Assembly: GCA_029783825.1 (NCBI GenBank)
Contig: JAREIK010001471.1
Span: 192,555-256,554, forward strand
Direction of reading: 5' to 3'
From: Sapria himalayana
Taxonomy: Eukaryota > Streptophyta > Magnoliopsida > Malpighiales > Rafflesiaceae
Length of the DNA stretch: 64,000 bases
Position numbers and translations under genes: made by a program. Below, piece by piece: positions 1 to 12,927 of the stretch. Below the pieces are notes generated by a model. That model was not told the origin of the DNA and made no database searches. It was given only the letters and a program-made list of their open reading frames with translations. Position 1 is the stretch's first letter; every line of letters starts with the position of its first letter.

Positions 1-90
1 TAAATACTTGTACATATATACTAGTAAATATGTATATGTACATATAAACCATTATATATGTACAATTACATATATACTGCTATATATGTA
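1..90. repeat. Palindromic TGTACATATA satellite (left-edge fragment)
   Basis: Short units built around ATGTACATATA and its complement TATATGTACAT, cut by the window edge. The same sequence type fills 13795-14690 inside the CACTA element and there also directly precedes a copy of the ~300-bp unit. The arrangement here therefore matches a segment of that element. Confidence 0.75.
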
Positions 91-91
91 T

Positions 92-901
92 AAGTATTTA
101 TATAAAGTAGAGCATAAACATCCATTATGGAGCACGAACATCAAACAGCTATATATTCTATCATAAGTATAAAAAATCATTTTTGTTTGTTCGAAATTGC
201 ATTGAACCTGAAAACACAAGGCACAAGAAATTTGCCACTAGATTTTACCGGATGAAAGTTCAATACATACATACATACATGGATAAATACATACATACAT
301 GTATATATACATACATACATACATACATATATGACCTCCTTTTTCTCTTCCCTCTACAAGTATTTACTTAAAGTAGAGCGTAAATATCCATAATGAAGCA
401 TTAACATCAAACAGATAGATATTCTATCATTAGCATTAAAAAAAATGGAACAAACACCTTAACCATAGCTGCAAAAATCATTTTTGTTTGTTTGAAATTG
501 TGTTGAACCTGGAAACACAAGGCACAAGAAAATTATAACTAGATTTTACAGAATGAAAGTTAAATGCATACATACATACACACATACATTGATATATACA
601 TACATGGATACATACATACATAATGGATATATATATATATATATATATATATATGACCTCCTCTTTCTCTTCCTTTTACAAGTATTTATATAAAGTTGAT
701 TATAAATATCCATTATGGAGCATGAACATCAAATAGCTAGATATTCTGAAATAAACATAAAAAAAGGAATAAACACCTTAACCAGGGCTGCAAAAATATC
801 TTTGTTTGTTCAAAATTACGTCGAACCTAAAAACACAAGGCAGAAAAAATTTGCAACTGAATTTTACAGGATAAAAATTCAATACATGCATACATACATG
901 G

Positions 902-949
<48 letters not shown>

Positions 950-985
950 TCATACATACATACATACATATATATAAGAACAAGA
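92..985 (+). repeat. Three tandem copies of a ~266-322-bp unit
   Basis: Copies begin with AAGTATTTA at about 92, 358 and 680. Each runs through a conserved stretch (TAGAGC.TAAA.ATCCATTATGGAGCA, then a TTTGTTTG.TTGAAATTG-type segment, then a CACAAGGCA(C)AA segment) and ends in CATACATA runs and ATGACCTCCT. Unit length varies with internal CATA, TA and AC microsatellites; the AC run is at 904-946. A fourth diverged copy lies at about 14690-14910 inside the CACTA element. No coding function is seen; short open frames here are repeat products. Confidence 0.85.
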
Positions 986-3900
986 AAATAAATGATTAAA
1001 TTTTAACATATGAATGTTTAAAATTGCATCGTCGATAAAAAGCACTCTGGGCCCAACCAAAGACAACCTAAAAAATTATAATTTATCAGTGAGGTCTTGA
1101 GTTTGAATATTAACCTAAATCAAGAGAAAAAATGTACCTACCTAAAATTACCTAGAGAGAGAATATTATTGAAAGCACATCATTATCATACTCTTTAAAA
1201 TATTTAGGAGTACTAAATTATTAAAATATTACAATTAGATATTTGTTCATTCTCTGACCAATTATGATATGTAAAAGAATATTAATGCTAGATGTTTGAT
1301 AAATTTTCTAATTATCCTCAAAATTAAAAAAATGCTTAAATGATAGATACTTAACATCATTTACTTTTTAAAAATAAGAACAACAAGAAAAGTATTATTC
1401 AATAATATCATTGGAGGTTGTACCCAGTATACAAGACCCTTGCTTAGTGAAAGATTTATGAGATATTAATATCTCAATAATATTCTTTCAAAAATCAATA
1501 AAAGCTCTGTCTAAGACATCTCAAATCCAAGACATATTGTCCTTTGATAGAGATACTTGCCATCACATCAAGACAATGATCTCTAATATATACATACAAA
1601 ATAAGTACTTCTAAAGTAATCATGATCCACTAGACAGGAAATTTAAATCTCACCAAGACAGAGAAATCAAAATGAGCATTAAAAGACTTGATGATCTCAA
1701 TCCAAAGATGTATATACTAAATGGATACATTTGCAATCTATTTTAAATGAGTTTTCTATCATATCAGTTGATCCAGTTTAGAATGATGAGTTGGACATTC
1801 CTATTACATTATAGACAAATATATATAATAAAGAGGGACCCAACGAAAAGATCGATCAACAAGACTAGGTTGGTAATGAATGATTTTACATAGCCTTATG
1901 ATATTGATTCTTGGTACACATTATTTCATATGATTAACAATACCACTAATAGGTTATTACTTTCTAATTATCATCACATATATAAAATATGTATTAGTTA
2001 GATATAAAGAATACATTTCTTTATAATAATTTATATAAAAAAATACTTATATAATAGTCAATAGGATTTATTGTTCCTGAAAGCAGAGAACACATATATA
2101 ATATATAGAATATGAAAGTCAATTTATAGCCTCAAGTAGTCTCCCAAGAAATGATTTAATAATTTTACTCAATTTTACTATATCTTGTCATAGAAATATG
2201 TCAATTTTTTTTATTTTTTAAAGTTGATCAAGATGTTAGTATGTGAAACTAATTGTATACGATGATAATGATCCAATTACATGAGATAATTAGTTTGATA
2301 TATCTAAACTAAAATCTACAAACCAAGTTTCAGACATTATTTGAAATATCTGAGATTTTTTTTTTTAGTATTGAGATCAAATACTCAAGAAGTATGACAA
2401 CTCTTTCGTAGAAAAAATAAATTTTATATATTTTATCTGATAAGATATATCATGATGTACATTGTTGACTTACTACTTGATCTAAATATAGATATGTATT
2501 AAGCTTTTATAGTTATACATAAAGTGAGATATAATTATTTATAGTTATATGTTATTATACATATAGTATATATAGTTATAATTATTTTTATATAGTTAAA
2601 CTTCTAGTTATATATTGATATATTCATACAAATAGTTATACATGAATATATACAAAGTTATAAACAAATATATAGATTAATATATATGTATGCATATATG
2701 TATACATAGTTACCAATATAATTATATTTAATTATATAGAGTGTTATATAGTTATAGAAATATTTATATATAGTTAAACACATATAATTAAACAAAAGTT
2801 ATATGTTGTTTAAGCATATAAAAATGAATTATTATTAGTTGAAAACTTTTTTCATATGCAATATATCTCTTAAGTCTTGATTCGTATAGTAAAAGATAAA
2901 ATCAATGAGATTACAGATTCATTTATTCATTTTTATTAATATATTAAATATGTGAAAAATTCTTCTTCCCATTTATAATTTTTCAAGAAACATATTCGAG
3001 AAGAAAGAATTGTGTCTATTAATTCTTTGTGTTTGGATATACCAACAAGATAAATCTCAACATATATATTTAATGATAAGTATAATTGTAGCTCATAAAT
3101 AAACATTTGAAAGAATGAAAGAACAAAAAAAATAAATTTTATGATTGAACATAAAGAATAGTTAATTAAAGAAGATTGACAAAAGATGAGAAGTTTGTAT
3201 GATTTCGTATAAAAGTTATATCCCATCACATTACATATTTAGGGGTCAAAATATCAAATATATTACTTTTAACACTTATTTTCATTAAGTGAATTGCTTC
3301 AAATCATTATTTTATAATGATAACAGAGCAAACATATTTTTCTTTGTGAATTATACCCATAATAATGAGTATTACATTTTAAAAATATTAGCACAATGAC
3401 ATGATGAATATGGTATTAATTGCAGTGATATTGTTGGATCCTTGTTATAAATTAAAATAAGTGAAATTTTTTTATTCAAAATTTTACCATACTAACGAGA
3501 TTAATCAGATTATAAGAAATATAAAATCTTTTATAAGTTGATTTACCAATAATATTAACAACACTTTCAAAAATACTTATAACGGTATTATTAATATTCT
3601 CAAAACTCTAAAAATAATAACAAAAATATAAAACAATTATTTTGTAATATAAAGAAATTAGGAAATACATGTAAGTAGTCTTACAACTACACTAATATGT
3701 TGGAGTATAAAAGGGACCACAACTACTGTAAGTTGTGGTTTTATTTGAATTGTAAACTCCGAACCTCAAACAAGAAAAAAAATGCAGAAATAGAAATTAG
3801 ATAGATATTCATGAGCACCTACATCACATAATAAAAAGAAAAAACATATAAGATTCGAACCAAAGACCATGGAATGAAACTTCATATCAATCATTAGAAA

Positions 3901-4686
3901 ATGTCAACATTCAACACAATTACACATCAAAATAGGCACAACGTAATTATAATCACCACCTTGCAATCTCTTTGCCCCAATGTAAATTATGGTTTTCATA
4001 TCAATCCAGCCACATCTTGCAAATGATAATTGTATATAGAATGGTGGGAAAATATTTAAAAAAACATGAATTAATGTTCAGCAAGAATATTCCATGCAAT
4101 TTTAGGATTGCCAGAACTCCACAAAAATATCTACAGGAAGAATTATTAGTGATGGACCTCTTTTGTAAGAATTAGCTTTTAGATTAATAACGATTTCGTC
4201 ATGTTTTTAAAGTGGAAACAAAACAAGCAACATTCCTACATTACTAATGAAATACATGTTGGCTACATAATGTAATCATCGATTGATCTTGATTCACGAA
4301 TTTACTCAATGAAAACGATCATGGTAGCGAATTTTTTTCACAGAGCTGATTATTGGATTATGAATAAAAACATGGAAGAATGGCCAACCTGATTACTTTA
4401 TAGGATCTCTTCCACGAGGCCATAATCAGATTTCTACCATGGATGATGAATCATTAAAGACTAGTGGGTTTTATGATTTTACAGCAGCACGGATCCCTCC
4501 ACACTGGAGTCGAGAGAGAGAGAGAGAGAGAAGCTGATGGAAAGACTGAGTTTATTATGTTTATTAAGTTAAAGACTAGTTGCATTCTCTAACTATTAAG
4601 TTTTATTAGGTTTTAAAATTCCATTAATGTTTTAATTTTAAATTATAAAAACATTTAATATACAATAAATATATATAAAACATTAA
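986..4686. other. AT-rich sequence without a recognisable gene
   Basis: Both strands were read. There are short open frames at 2936-3229 (-) and 3972-4175 (+), but neither resembles a known family, and no exon pattern stands out. A run of about ten GA dinucleotides lies at 4511-4532, in a slightly less AT-rich stretch (4195-4550) that could be the upstream region of a lost gene, with CT-rich leader-like sequence when read on the minus strand. That is speculation. Confidence 0.5.
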
Positions 4687-5048
4687 GGGGGCATTTGTTA
4701 TTTTTTACTTAATGCTTAATAAAACTTTTTTTGAGCATAATACTTAATGGTACATAATAACATTAAGAATTAAGTTGTTTGTTTTTTTTTAATATTATAT
4801 TTCTATTAAGGGAGGGAGGATTTTTTATTTATGAAGGGGAACTCGAAAATGTTGGATTGAGCATTATTCTATACAACATTGTTCTATTTCTCTTTTTCTG
4901 AATAGAAAATGGCAAAAAAAAATAGCTTAATAGTTTAAGCATTTTTTAAATAATTTTAAGTGAAATGAGTTAAAAATATATAATATGTTTTAGCTTAATG
5001 CTCAAACTGGTTTGTTTTCAGTGTTAAGCCAAAAAAACAAACACCCCC
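4687..5048. mobile_element. Tourist-like (PIF/Harbinger) MITE, 362 bp
   Basis: The element starts GGGGGCATTTGTTATTTT and ends AAAACAAACACCCCC, so the first and last ~15 bases are imperfect inverted repeats of the GGGNNTGTTTG type known for PIF/Harbinger elements. It is flanked on both sides by TAA (4684-4686 and 5049-5051), the three-base target duplication of that superfamily. Inner parts of the ends (ACTTAATGCTTAAT on the left, TAGCTTAATGCTC on the right) extend the symmetry. No coding capacity. It is non-autonomous and would need a transposase from elsewhere. Confidence 0.8.
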
Positions 5049-5051
5049 TAA

Positions 5052-5889
5052 GACTCATCTTAATTTTTTTTACTTAATAAAATATTTTCAACAAATTAAT
5101 GTGCATATAGCAAGTCAAAAATAAAAAGAAAACACCTTTCAATTTATAAAAATCAAATTTATTAAACAATAAATATATAAATAATTTCAAAAAAATAGAT
5201 GTTTAGCCTTCATATAGAAAAACAAATTAAATGGATACAAAATTTGTAAACTTAATATAGCAATGCACACATGAAAAGATTATTAGTTTTCAAGACACTT
5301 TCCTAATAATTATAAATACTCTTTATGTAAAAAATATACAATTATATATTTTTTAAGTTTATAAAATTTTAAGAATTCATATTAATTTTTATTAAGATAA
5401 TATGAATAAAATTTTAAGTCAAAAAATTTCATTTTATTTTATATAATTTATAATTTATAAAATTCTAAAAATTACTTAAAGTGAGATTATTTTTAAGAAA
5501 AATTTATATTTTTAAATTTAAACAATACGGAATATTAAAATCTAATTATATAAATTTAACTCAATTATTTAGGTCTTATAAATTTCAGTAGGGACAAATA
5601 TATGTGTATTTATCTTTAAATATATCAATATATTTTCATTTTATTTTTATGAAAAATTATAAATTTTTTTATAATTCAAAAATTTCAAATTTTTTAGTAA
5701 TTATTTTTTAAAAAATTTCTTAGGCATAAAACTATTTTTTAAACTTAAAATAATATTAATATTTACTATTTTTTTCGTTAATTATGATATTTTTGTAAAT
5801 ATATTATTTTTTATCATACAATGAATTATTTAATATTTTTATTAGTTGAAATTTTATTGTATGGTCATTTATTTTTTAAAATATCATTA
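5052..5889. other. Very AT-rich spacer
   Basis: Dense in A/T homopolymer tracts, with no open frame, exon or repeat family recognised on either strand. Confidence 0.6.
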
Positions 5890-6605
5890 AAAATTAGTGA
5901 TGAAAATTATCCCCAGCCCAAATAGCTAGGGAAAAATCACTAGCTAAATGGATATATTTTGTGAAAAATAAAATTTAAAGAATAATCGCTTATAATAAAA
6001 TATAAAATAGTAAAAAAAAATCAGATAATTAGTTAGCGATGGATTTTGTATCGATCTAATTAACTAGGAAAAATTCATATCAAAATTCGTTGCTAAATTC
6101 CTAGATTTTATTTGCATGAAATTTATGATTATATTAGCGATAGATTATGTCCGGAACTAATTAGCTAGAAAAAAACTATCGCTAAATCCATTGCTAAATT
6201 CTCAGCTTTTATTTGCGTGGAATTTACGAACATATTAGCGAAGGTTTTTCTCTGGATCTAATTAGCTAGGGAAAAAATGTCGCTAAATCCATCGCTAAAT
6301 TTCTGGCTTTTCTTTGCGTAGAATTTACAAACATATTAGCGACGAATTTTGTCCGGAACTATTTAGCCAAAAAAAATCCGTGGCTAAATCCATCGTTAAT
6401 TTCCCGCTTTTCAATGTGTAGAAATTTACGAAAAAAAATTGTGAAGAAATTTTTCATCGCCTAATTCCATCACTAATCCATTACAAATTTTTATTTCAAT
6501 GTAAAATCAAAAATCCCTAGCTTTTCCGAGGATAATCCTTCGCAATTTAGTTATGAATTGATCAATAGGTAAATTTCCATAGCTAAATTGATATTTTCTT
6601 TTGTG
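5890..6605 (+). mobile_element. CACTA-like terminal region, 3' end at about 6605
   Basis: The stretch is dense in the AATAGCTAGGGAAAAATC..TAGCTAAAT motif that marks the subterminal regions of the CACTA elements at 12928 and 32503. The right end, TTTTCTTTTGTG at 6594-6605, read in reverse gives CACAAAAGAAAATATC, close to the CACTACAAAAAAATCCC terminus with a three-base gap. The left part (5905-5960) resembles a 5' terminal region whose CACTA end has decayed. It may be a ~700-bp deletion derivative or the 3' end of a larger element extending left. No coding sequence. The TATC array begins directly after the right end. Confidence 0.6.
6033..6436 (+). repeat. 101-bp tandem repeat, four units
   Basis: Units begin with TTAGCGA at 6033, 6134, 6235 and 6336, an exact 101-base spacing three times. 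Each carries the order TTAGCGA..., AATTAGCTAGG-AAAA, CGCTAAATCCATCGCTAAATT, CTTTTATTTGCGTGGAATTTACGAA. The fourth unit is the most diverged. Within each unit the TAGCGA/TCGCTA elements are inverted copies, typical of CACTA subterminal repeats that serve as binding sites for the element's own DNA-binding protein; that role is inferred. Confidence 0.9.
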
Positions 6606-6608
6606 ATA

Positions 6609-7305
6609 TCAAACAATCTATCTGCCTATATGTCTATGTATCTTTCGCCATATCTCTCTATATATCTAATTATCTATCTTTCTATCTGTTTATATATCTA
6701 TCTCTTTATCAATATGTCTATCTATCTATATATCTGTATGCCTATATGCCTCTATTTTTCTATCTATTTGTCTATCTATCTATTTGTTTATCTTTCTATC
6801 TATCTATATGTCTATTTATTTATTTATCTATCTATATCTCTATCTATTAGTCTATTGATCTATCTATATATGTGTCTATCTATCGGTATAACTTTCTATA
6901 TATCATTATATCTATCTATCTATCTATTTATCTGTCTAACTATTTGTCTATCTATCAATTTATCTATTTATTTGTCTATCTGTATATCTATCTGTCTACC
7001 TTTCTGTTTGTCAAACTTTGTGTCTATATGTCTGTCTATCTATTTGTCTATCTATTTATCTTTGTATGTATATATCTATCTGTCTATTTATTTGTCAATC
7101 TATCTATCAATATGTCTTTATATGTGTCTATCTACCTGTCTATCAATTTGTGTATTTATCTGTCTCCTATCTATCTATCTGTATGTCTGTCTGTCTGCAT
7201 ATCTTTATATCTTTTTGTCATTCTATCTATCTATCTTTTTTTCTATTTGTCTATCTATCTATCTATCTATTTATGTATCCATCTATCTATCTATCTATAT
7301 ACCAT

Positions 7306-7336
<31 letters not shown>

Positions 7337-8245
7337 ATATATCTATCTGTCTATATATCAATTAATTTATCTATCAATCTAATCATCAATCTATCCATCT
7401 ATCAGAAATACTATTTATCACTCTATCAATCCAACTTTCAATAAGTATATCTATCTAGTCTATCTATCTATTAATTTATCTATCTATCTAACTATTTGTC
7501 TATCTATCTTTTAATCTATCAAAGTATCTATCAATCTTCCTATCTATTTGTCAATCAATCTGGCAATCTATCAATCTATTTATCTTTTTGTCAATCAATT
7601 AATCTATCTTTCTACCTATCTATCTCTCTATCTATCTGGCTATCAATTTTTCTAGCTAACTAATTATCAATTTGTCTATCAATGATTCTATTAACTGTCT
7701 ATCAATCTATCTAGCAATCTATATATCACTCTATATATCAATCTGTCTTATCAACTTGGCTATCTATCTATCTTTCTATTTTTCTATCAATAAGTCTATC
7801 AATCTATCAATTTGATTGTCTATTGATCGATTTATCTATCTGTCTATCTATCTATTTATCTATCCCACTATCAATCTATCTATTAGTCTTTAAATCAATC
7901 TATCTATCTATCTCTCTTTATATCTATCTATAGATCTGTCTATATTTATTTCTATAAATGTATCTATATATCTTTCTAACTATCTATATATATTTCTATC
8001 TATCTATCTATCTATATATCTATCTATCTATATGTCTTAATATTTGTCAATCTATCTATCAATATATCTATGTATCTATCAATATTTCTTTCTATATGTG
8101 TATCTATATATCTATCTATCTATATGTCTTAATATTTGTCAATCTATCTATCAATATATCTATGTATCTATCAATATTTCTTTCTATATATGTATCTATA
8201 TATCTATCTATATATTTCTTTCTTTCTATATCTATATGTCTTAAA
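6609..8245 (+). repeat. TATC tetranucleotide array 1 (~1.6 kb)
   Basis: Imperfect TATC repeat with frequent TATT, TGTC, TATA and TCAA variants. From about 7370 to 7880 the variant CTATCAATC dominates. A ~117-base stretch at about 7970-8090 is nearly repeated at 8100-8210 (TATGTCTTAATATTTGTC... in both). All frames on this strand stay open and read Ser-Ile-Tyr-Leu repeats; this is an artefact of the repeat. It starts right after the CACTA-like end at 6605. Confidence 0.95.
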
Positions 8246-9879
8246 AACATATAAAATTTTATATTAATATTTATATATTTATATATTTATATAACATTAT
8301 ATATATTTTAATATTTAATTATATATGTTTATACTTTAATATATATAAACGTATAGCATTATATATAAACATTGATATGTTTATATAAACATATAAAGTT
8401 ATATATAAATATTTATACATATGTATTGATGTTTATACATATTTATACAACATTTACATAATACTATCCATTTATATAATTGTTTATATAACATTTATAT
8501 AACATATAAAATGTTTATACATATTTATATACATTTATATAACATATAAATTTTTATATAAATATATAATTTTTATAATGTTTATATAAATGTGATATAT
8601 AAACTATATAATATTTATAAAAGTGTTACATATGTATGTGGGTGTGTGTGCGTGCGTGCGTGCGTGCGTGTGTGTGTGTGTAATATTTATAAAAATATTG
8701 TAAACACAACATTATATCTATTCACTTAAACATTTATATAATCATATGCCATTATATATAAAAGTTTATACATTAATATAAATGTGCAACTGAGAGAATA
8801 GTGATGTGCAATATGATGCTTTTATGCATACACAAGCGATTATCTCTATAATGTATATATGAAATGAAAAAATGATATATCATAGAGGAATATTAGTAGT
8901 TTCATCTATGTATGAAGCCGATAGTATTATCGGGTATTGAGAGAGATAATTCAATTATCATTTTCATTTAGGAGTCATTATAGAGCTCCTCTATCGTGAT
9001 GTTTACTTTTAAAGAAGTAAACAAATCTTTTTTTAAATTTTATTGTAGATACTTCTCATTTGTTATGTACTATAGTTTTCATAACTCATTTTTTTTACTT
9101 AGATGTATCTTTATTAATTCAGAAGTTAATAATCATAGTATAGAAAATTATTATTTGCTTAATATTTTGTTCTCGTTTTTTAAAAATATTGAAATAGCTA
9201 CTAAAAAATTATCTAAAATAATTTGTTATTAAAAATATACAAATTGAAATTTCGTTGCTTTTGTATTTTTTTTTATTTTTTGATTTATGTGTAGTCTTAT
9301 TTTTTTGAGTTATATTTTTAAGTAATTAATTTTTAATTTTATTTTTTTGGATAATGTTAATATTATATATTTTTATTTTTATGGTCTGATATATTATTAG
9401 TTATTTGAATATTATTGATATGTTACTTATTCATTATTTACTTGGGTATTTATTTTTTGTTTAATTGAGATGTTATAAATTTTGTATGATTATATTTTAT
9501 ACAATTTATCAATGGTTATATGAAATAATATATTTTATAATAAATGAAATAATATGAAAATTTAATTACCAATTAATAGTGTTCATCGTTATTAGTATTA
9601 TTATTTATTTTCTCCATTGTTATAACCAAAATTAATTTTTTTTATTTCTGAAATTTAATTAATTAATTTATAAATAATATTATAAAAAATAACCATAAAA
9701 ATTTCATATACTATTAACCATAAATTTATTTATTTATGAAATAATATAATTAATGGTTAAATATAATATAATTTTATTTTCTAATATGTTTTATCTCTGA
9801 CCCATCTCTCCCCCATCTGGTCATCTCTACGTAATTAGGTCAGTTCACTTCCTGAAAACCTTCGACTATTAGAACACAG
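8246..9879. other. AT-rich sequence; TGCG/TG microsatellite at 8641-8681
   Basis: From 8250 to 8790 the sequence is made of TTTATATAA-type units. A GTGCGTGCG run with flanking TG lies at 8641-8681. From 8790 to 9880 no gene is recognised; a 78-codon open frame at 8996-9232 has no resemblance to known proteins and sits in long A/T tracts. Confidence 0.55.
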
Positions 9880-9992
9880 TACCATTCCAACATTGTTTCC
9901 AAGAACCGTATCAAACAAAGAAAATCTCTCAAAACACATAGTCATCGCAACATTATTTCAGAGAACCGTATCAAACAAAGAACATCTCTCAC
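9880..9992 (+). repeat. 60-bp tandem duplication
   Basis: GAACCGTATCAAACAAAGAA occurs at 9903 and again at 9963, with CATTGTTTCC/CATTATTTCA before and ATCTCTC after each. The spacing of 60 bases indicates a local duplication. It lies about 180 bases upstream of the possible mini-gene start at 10173 and could be part of its leader. Confidence 0.8.
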
Positions 9993-10172
9993 TCTCTCTG
10001 TATGTTTTTTTTGTTTATCATCATTAAAATTTAATGAGAAATTCAAAATGAGTTTTGCAAATTTAAAATCGGTAGTGAGCTGAATGGTGCTTTTTTGTTG
10101 AGTTCTTGTGTATTAATGATAAATTGGTAGTATGAACTTTTTTTCTTTTAATGATTATTTTTTTTAAGTTTT

Positions 10173-10412
10173 ATGGATTTCAAATCAACCAGAAAGTATG
10201 CTAGCTCTAAAATTCGAAGAATAGTAAAAGAGGACGAACAAAATAATAACAAGAGGAGGAGAAGAGCAAGGTATTGTAATTTTTTTAATTAAAATTTTAT
10301 CTTATATTTTAATTTTTGGTTTTTTATATTTAAAAATTTTTTGTCATGTAGAGACAATGAATATAAAGAACCTGTGGAAATTTATCTAATAGATAGGTTT
10401 CTATGGTTATAG
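10173..10412 (+). CDS. Possible two-exon small gene (52 codons), function unknown
   Basis: An ATG at 10173 opens a basic reading frame (MDFKSTRKYASSKIRRIVKE, then an Arg/Lys cluster RRRR near codon 28-31) that ends at AAG, followed by GTATTG at 10271. An 81-base, T-rich stretch ends in ATGTAG at 10351, after which the frame continues in phase to a TAG at 10410-10412. Predicted exons are 10173-10270 and 10352-10412. The GTATTG donor, TGTAG acceptor and AT-rich intron look like plant splicing signals, and CT-rich leader-like sequence (about 9985-10005) lies upstream. No family is recognised and such a short model can arise by chance. Confidence 0.2.
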
Positions 10413-12927
10413 TGTGAAACTCTTAAATTTTTCTCAAAGAAGTAGGTAAAACTTAACCATAACCTTTAATTTTGCTGTCATTCCTAATGTTGACAGTTTG
10501 TTGAGGTTGTAATTTTTGTTGGTGGATGTTTATGAATTAATTCTATTTAGTTTTTTTTTCTTAATAAATCATATCTTCTGGTCTTTAATTAGGTACCCAA
10601 TCAATTCCATAGTTATTCTATTCTGTTATGATTGTAGATGCTTTCATTAATTTAATTGGCCCAATATTAATTTTTGTTTAATAGTACTATTGAAAAAAAT
10701 TCACTACACTAAGTCTTTATTATATCTATCTAATATTGGCATGTAGAATCAAATCACACTTGATGCAGAAATGGGGGGTATAGAAGACTAAGAACTCATG
10801 TTAGACTATACATTATTGTAAGCAGGGGAACAAACATTGTATAGAATTTTCTCAATGTGTTTTCTTAGATACCATGCATTCTCAAAGAAGACTTGCCATG
10901 CATGGTGACCTATTTCATGTATACATTTATAAAAAGTAATTATTCCATCATTACATAATGTTCACATGAGTAATATGATAGAAAATTTGATTAGTAATAG
11001 TGTACAGCCTTTTGTTTTAAAAAAAATGTGCATATAATATATAAAATCCAAAGTAATAGACATGTGGTGCGTGTTAAGTTGCTTATATAGTTCAATCTAT
11101 GTTTGCTTTACATGCACATTATTTATTGTTTATAATGAAACATGTGCACTAATATGCTTATGTAGACAAAAAAACTTACCAATTTCTGTCACACATACAA
11201 AAAATTAGAAATTATCAAAAATAATAGTGTAGAACTAAATGAAAAAACAAATCAAACAAGATGAAACATGTTATTTAATAATGACTTTCAAATTTTTGAC
11301 TATCATCTAATGTTGATTATGAGATTATTACAGAGAATCAATATATCAAAAAAAAATTTTTTAATTAAAATTGTTTATTGGATCTAAATTTCCAAATGAA
11401 GAAATATCTTTAATATTGGTGTGATATTTTATTTTTAATGTTATTCTAGTAGTATAATTTTTGTTAAATTCAACAATTAGCAATAAAAAAATAATAATAA
11501 ACAAAAATCAAAATTTATCATTAATGCATAATATGAAACTTTTAATATATGATACTCTTGATATAGTGTATGATTTCCTTTCAGCTATTTTAGAATTAAC
11601 ATGTGTTAATAAATATTTTTGTGCATTTGATGATACTCTTGATATATGATACACACACACACACACACAGATATGTATTTATAGTTTTTTGTTTGAATTT
11701 ATGTGTATCATTGTATTTTTTGTCGTTTATATATCTGCGATGTTTTGTTTTGGTGTAACATTATAATATGAGTATATTAAATGATTTTATAATTTTTTTT
11801 CAATTATAGCCATGTTATTGTTTGATGGATTTAATTAACTTATTTTATAATATTTTAAAAAAAGTGATGTGCCCATTTGGTTTATTTGCTCATTGACTAT
11901 TTGGGCATTATGAAAAATAACCCTCTTGGGCTGCACTTCGCAAAATGTAGATTTTCTTTAATCTTTTATTGGATAAAATAATTTTTTTATGTGATTAGAC
12001 TACTAATAAAAGATTAGATTGAAAATCTTATATTATGTGAACTAACAACCATCATAGAAAATGAAATTTGGCATTTTAATACAAAAAATTAATTTCTCAA
12101 TTAAATATCTAATTGGAAAAGTATATAAGTGATAAGCATATCTATAATTTTTTCTAAATTAATAAGTTGTCATCCTTCTTATCCTTTAAGTTTGAATTGA
12201 TGTGTATGCAAATAATCTTTAAGTAAATTTCTTAAATATTAGGATAAATTTTTATTACTTTGCAATTTTTTTTGGTAGGTCTAGTGTTCATAAGATTGTG
12301 TGTCCTTAGGCTGCTACTTTAATTAACTATTTATTTATGCATTTCTTTAGCTTTACTCTTTGTATTTCAGTCATGTGTCACTATAATATAAAGCTTTAGT
12401 TTTACTAGATTATATTCATTCATTTCTAATCTCTATCTTGTTAGTAAACTTAATGTAGGATGTGACTGGATTACTAAGAGCGCTGTAGTCAACTAGTTTT
12501 GCTTAATTCTCATTCTTCTTAGCTTAGTTTATTTTCTTTAGCAAATTGTATTTTGATTGCTGTTTTCCACAAAACATGTTAATGTTGATGGCTGTAATTA
12601 TTCGTATCTTCAATCATCCCATATTTGTAATGCTAGGAATCTGTAATTGCAAGCTTCTTCACATTTATGTTTTCTAGTTTAATACTTTGTATTATATGTT
12701 TTCTAGTCCATATCTATTATTGTTCATGTCTGAATTCTTCATTAATTGATTTACCAAAAGTTTTTGAAATTGGATCTTCATTCCATTTATTTTTTCTGTC
12801 TTATTTATTTTTATATTCAAAGATTGAGTTGAATCATAATTAAAATTTGATCTTTGATCTTCATTGAGAAGTGAGAATCTGACTCCTTCACACTTGCAAA
12901 TCTTTTCTTTTTTGTGTATCATTCTTG
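10413..12927. other. Gene-poor AT-rich flank of the CACTA element
   Basis: No exon or family is recognised on either strand. A short AC run is at 11651-11669. Open frames at 11461-11649 (+) and 12692-12946 (-) are not credible; the second runs into the CACTA terminus. Base composition becomes somewhat less extreme after about 12250, as in an intron or former intergenic region. The sequence ends at the left terminus of the CACTA element with the flanking bases TTG. Confidence 0.5.

Noticed and set aside
778..999. Open frames with Thr-His or Cys-Val repeats
   Set aside because: Produced by the AC microsatellite at 904-946 within a tandem repeat.
3855..3875. tRNA-like GATTCGAACC motif
   Set aside because: Only the T-arm-like word is present; no cloverleaf can be formed from the flanks.
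3972..4175. 67-codon open frame as a gene
   Set aside because: No recognisable motif, no splice context and typical chance length.
6033..6436. CRISPR-like array
   Set aside because: The 101-bp units are contiguous, with no unique spacers, in a plant transposon context.
6588..8254. Overlapping open frames reading Tyr/Leu/Ser/Ile repeats in TATC array 1
   Set aside because: Three phases of one strand are open at once, which follows from the tetranucleotide having no stop codon. No start context or domain supports a protein.
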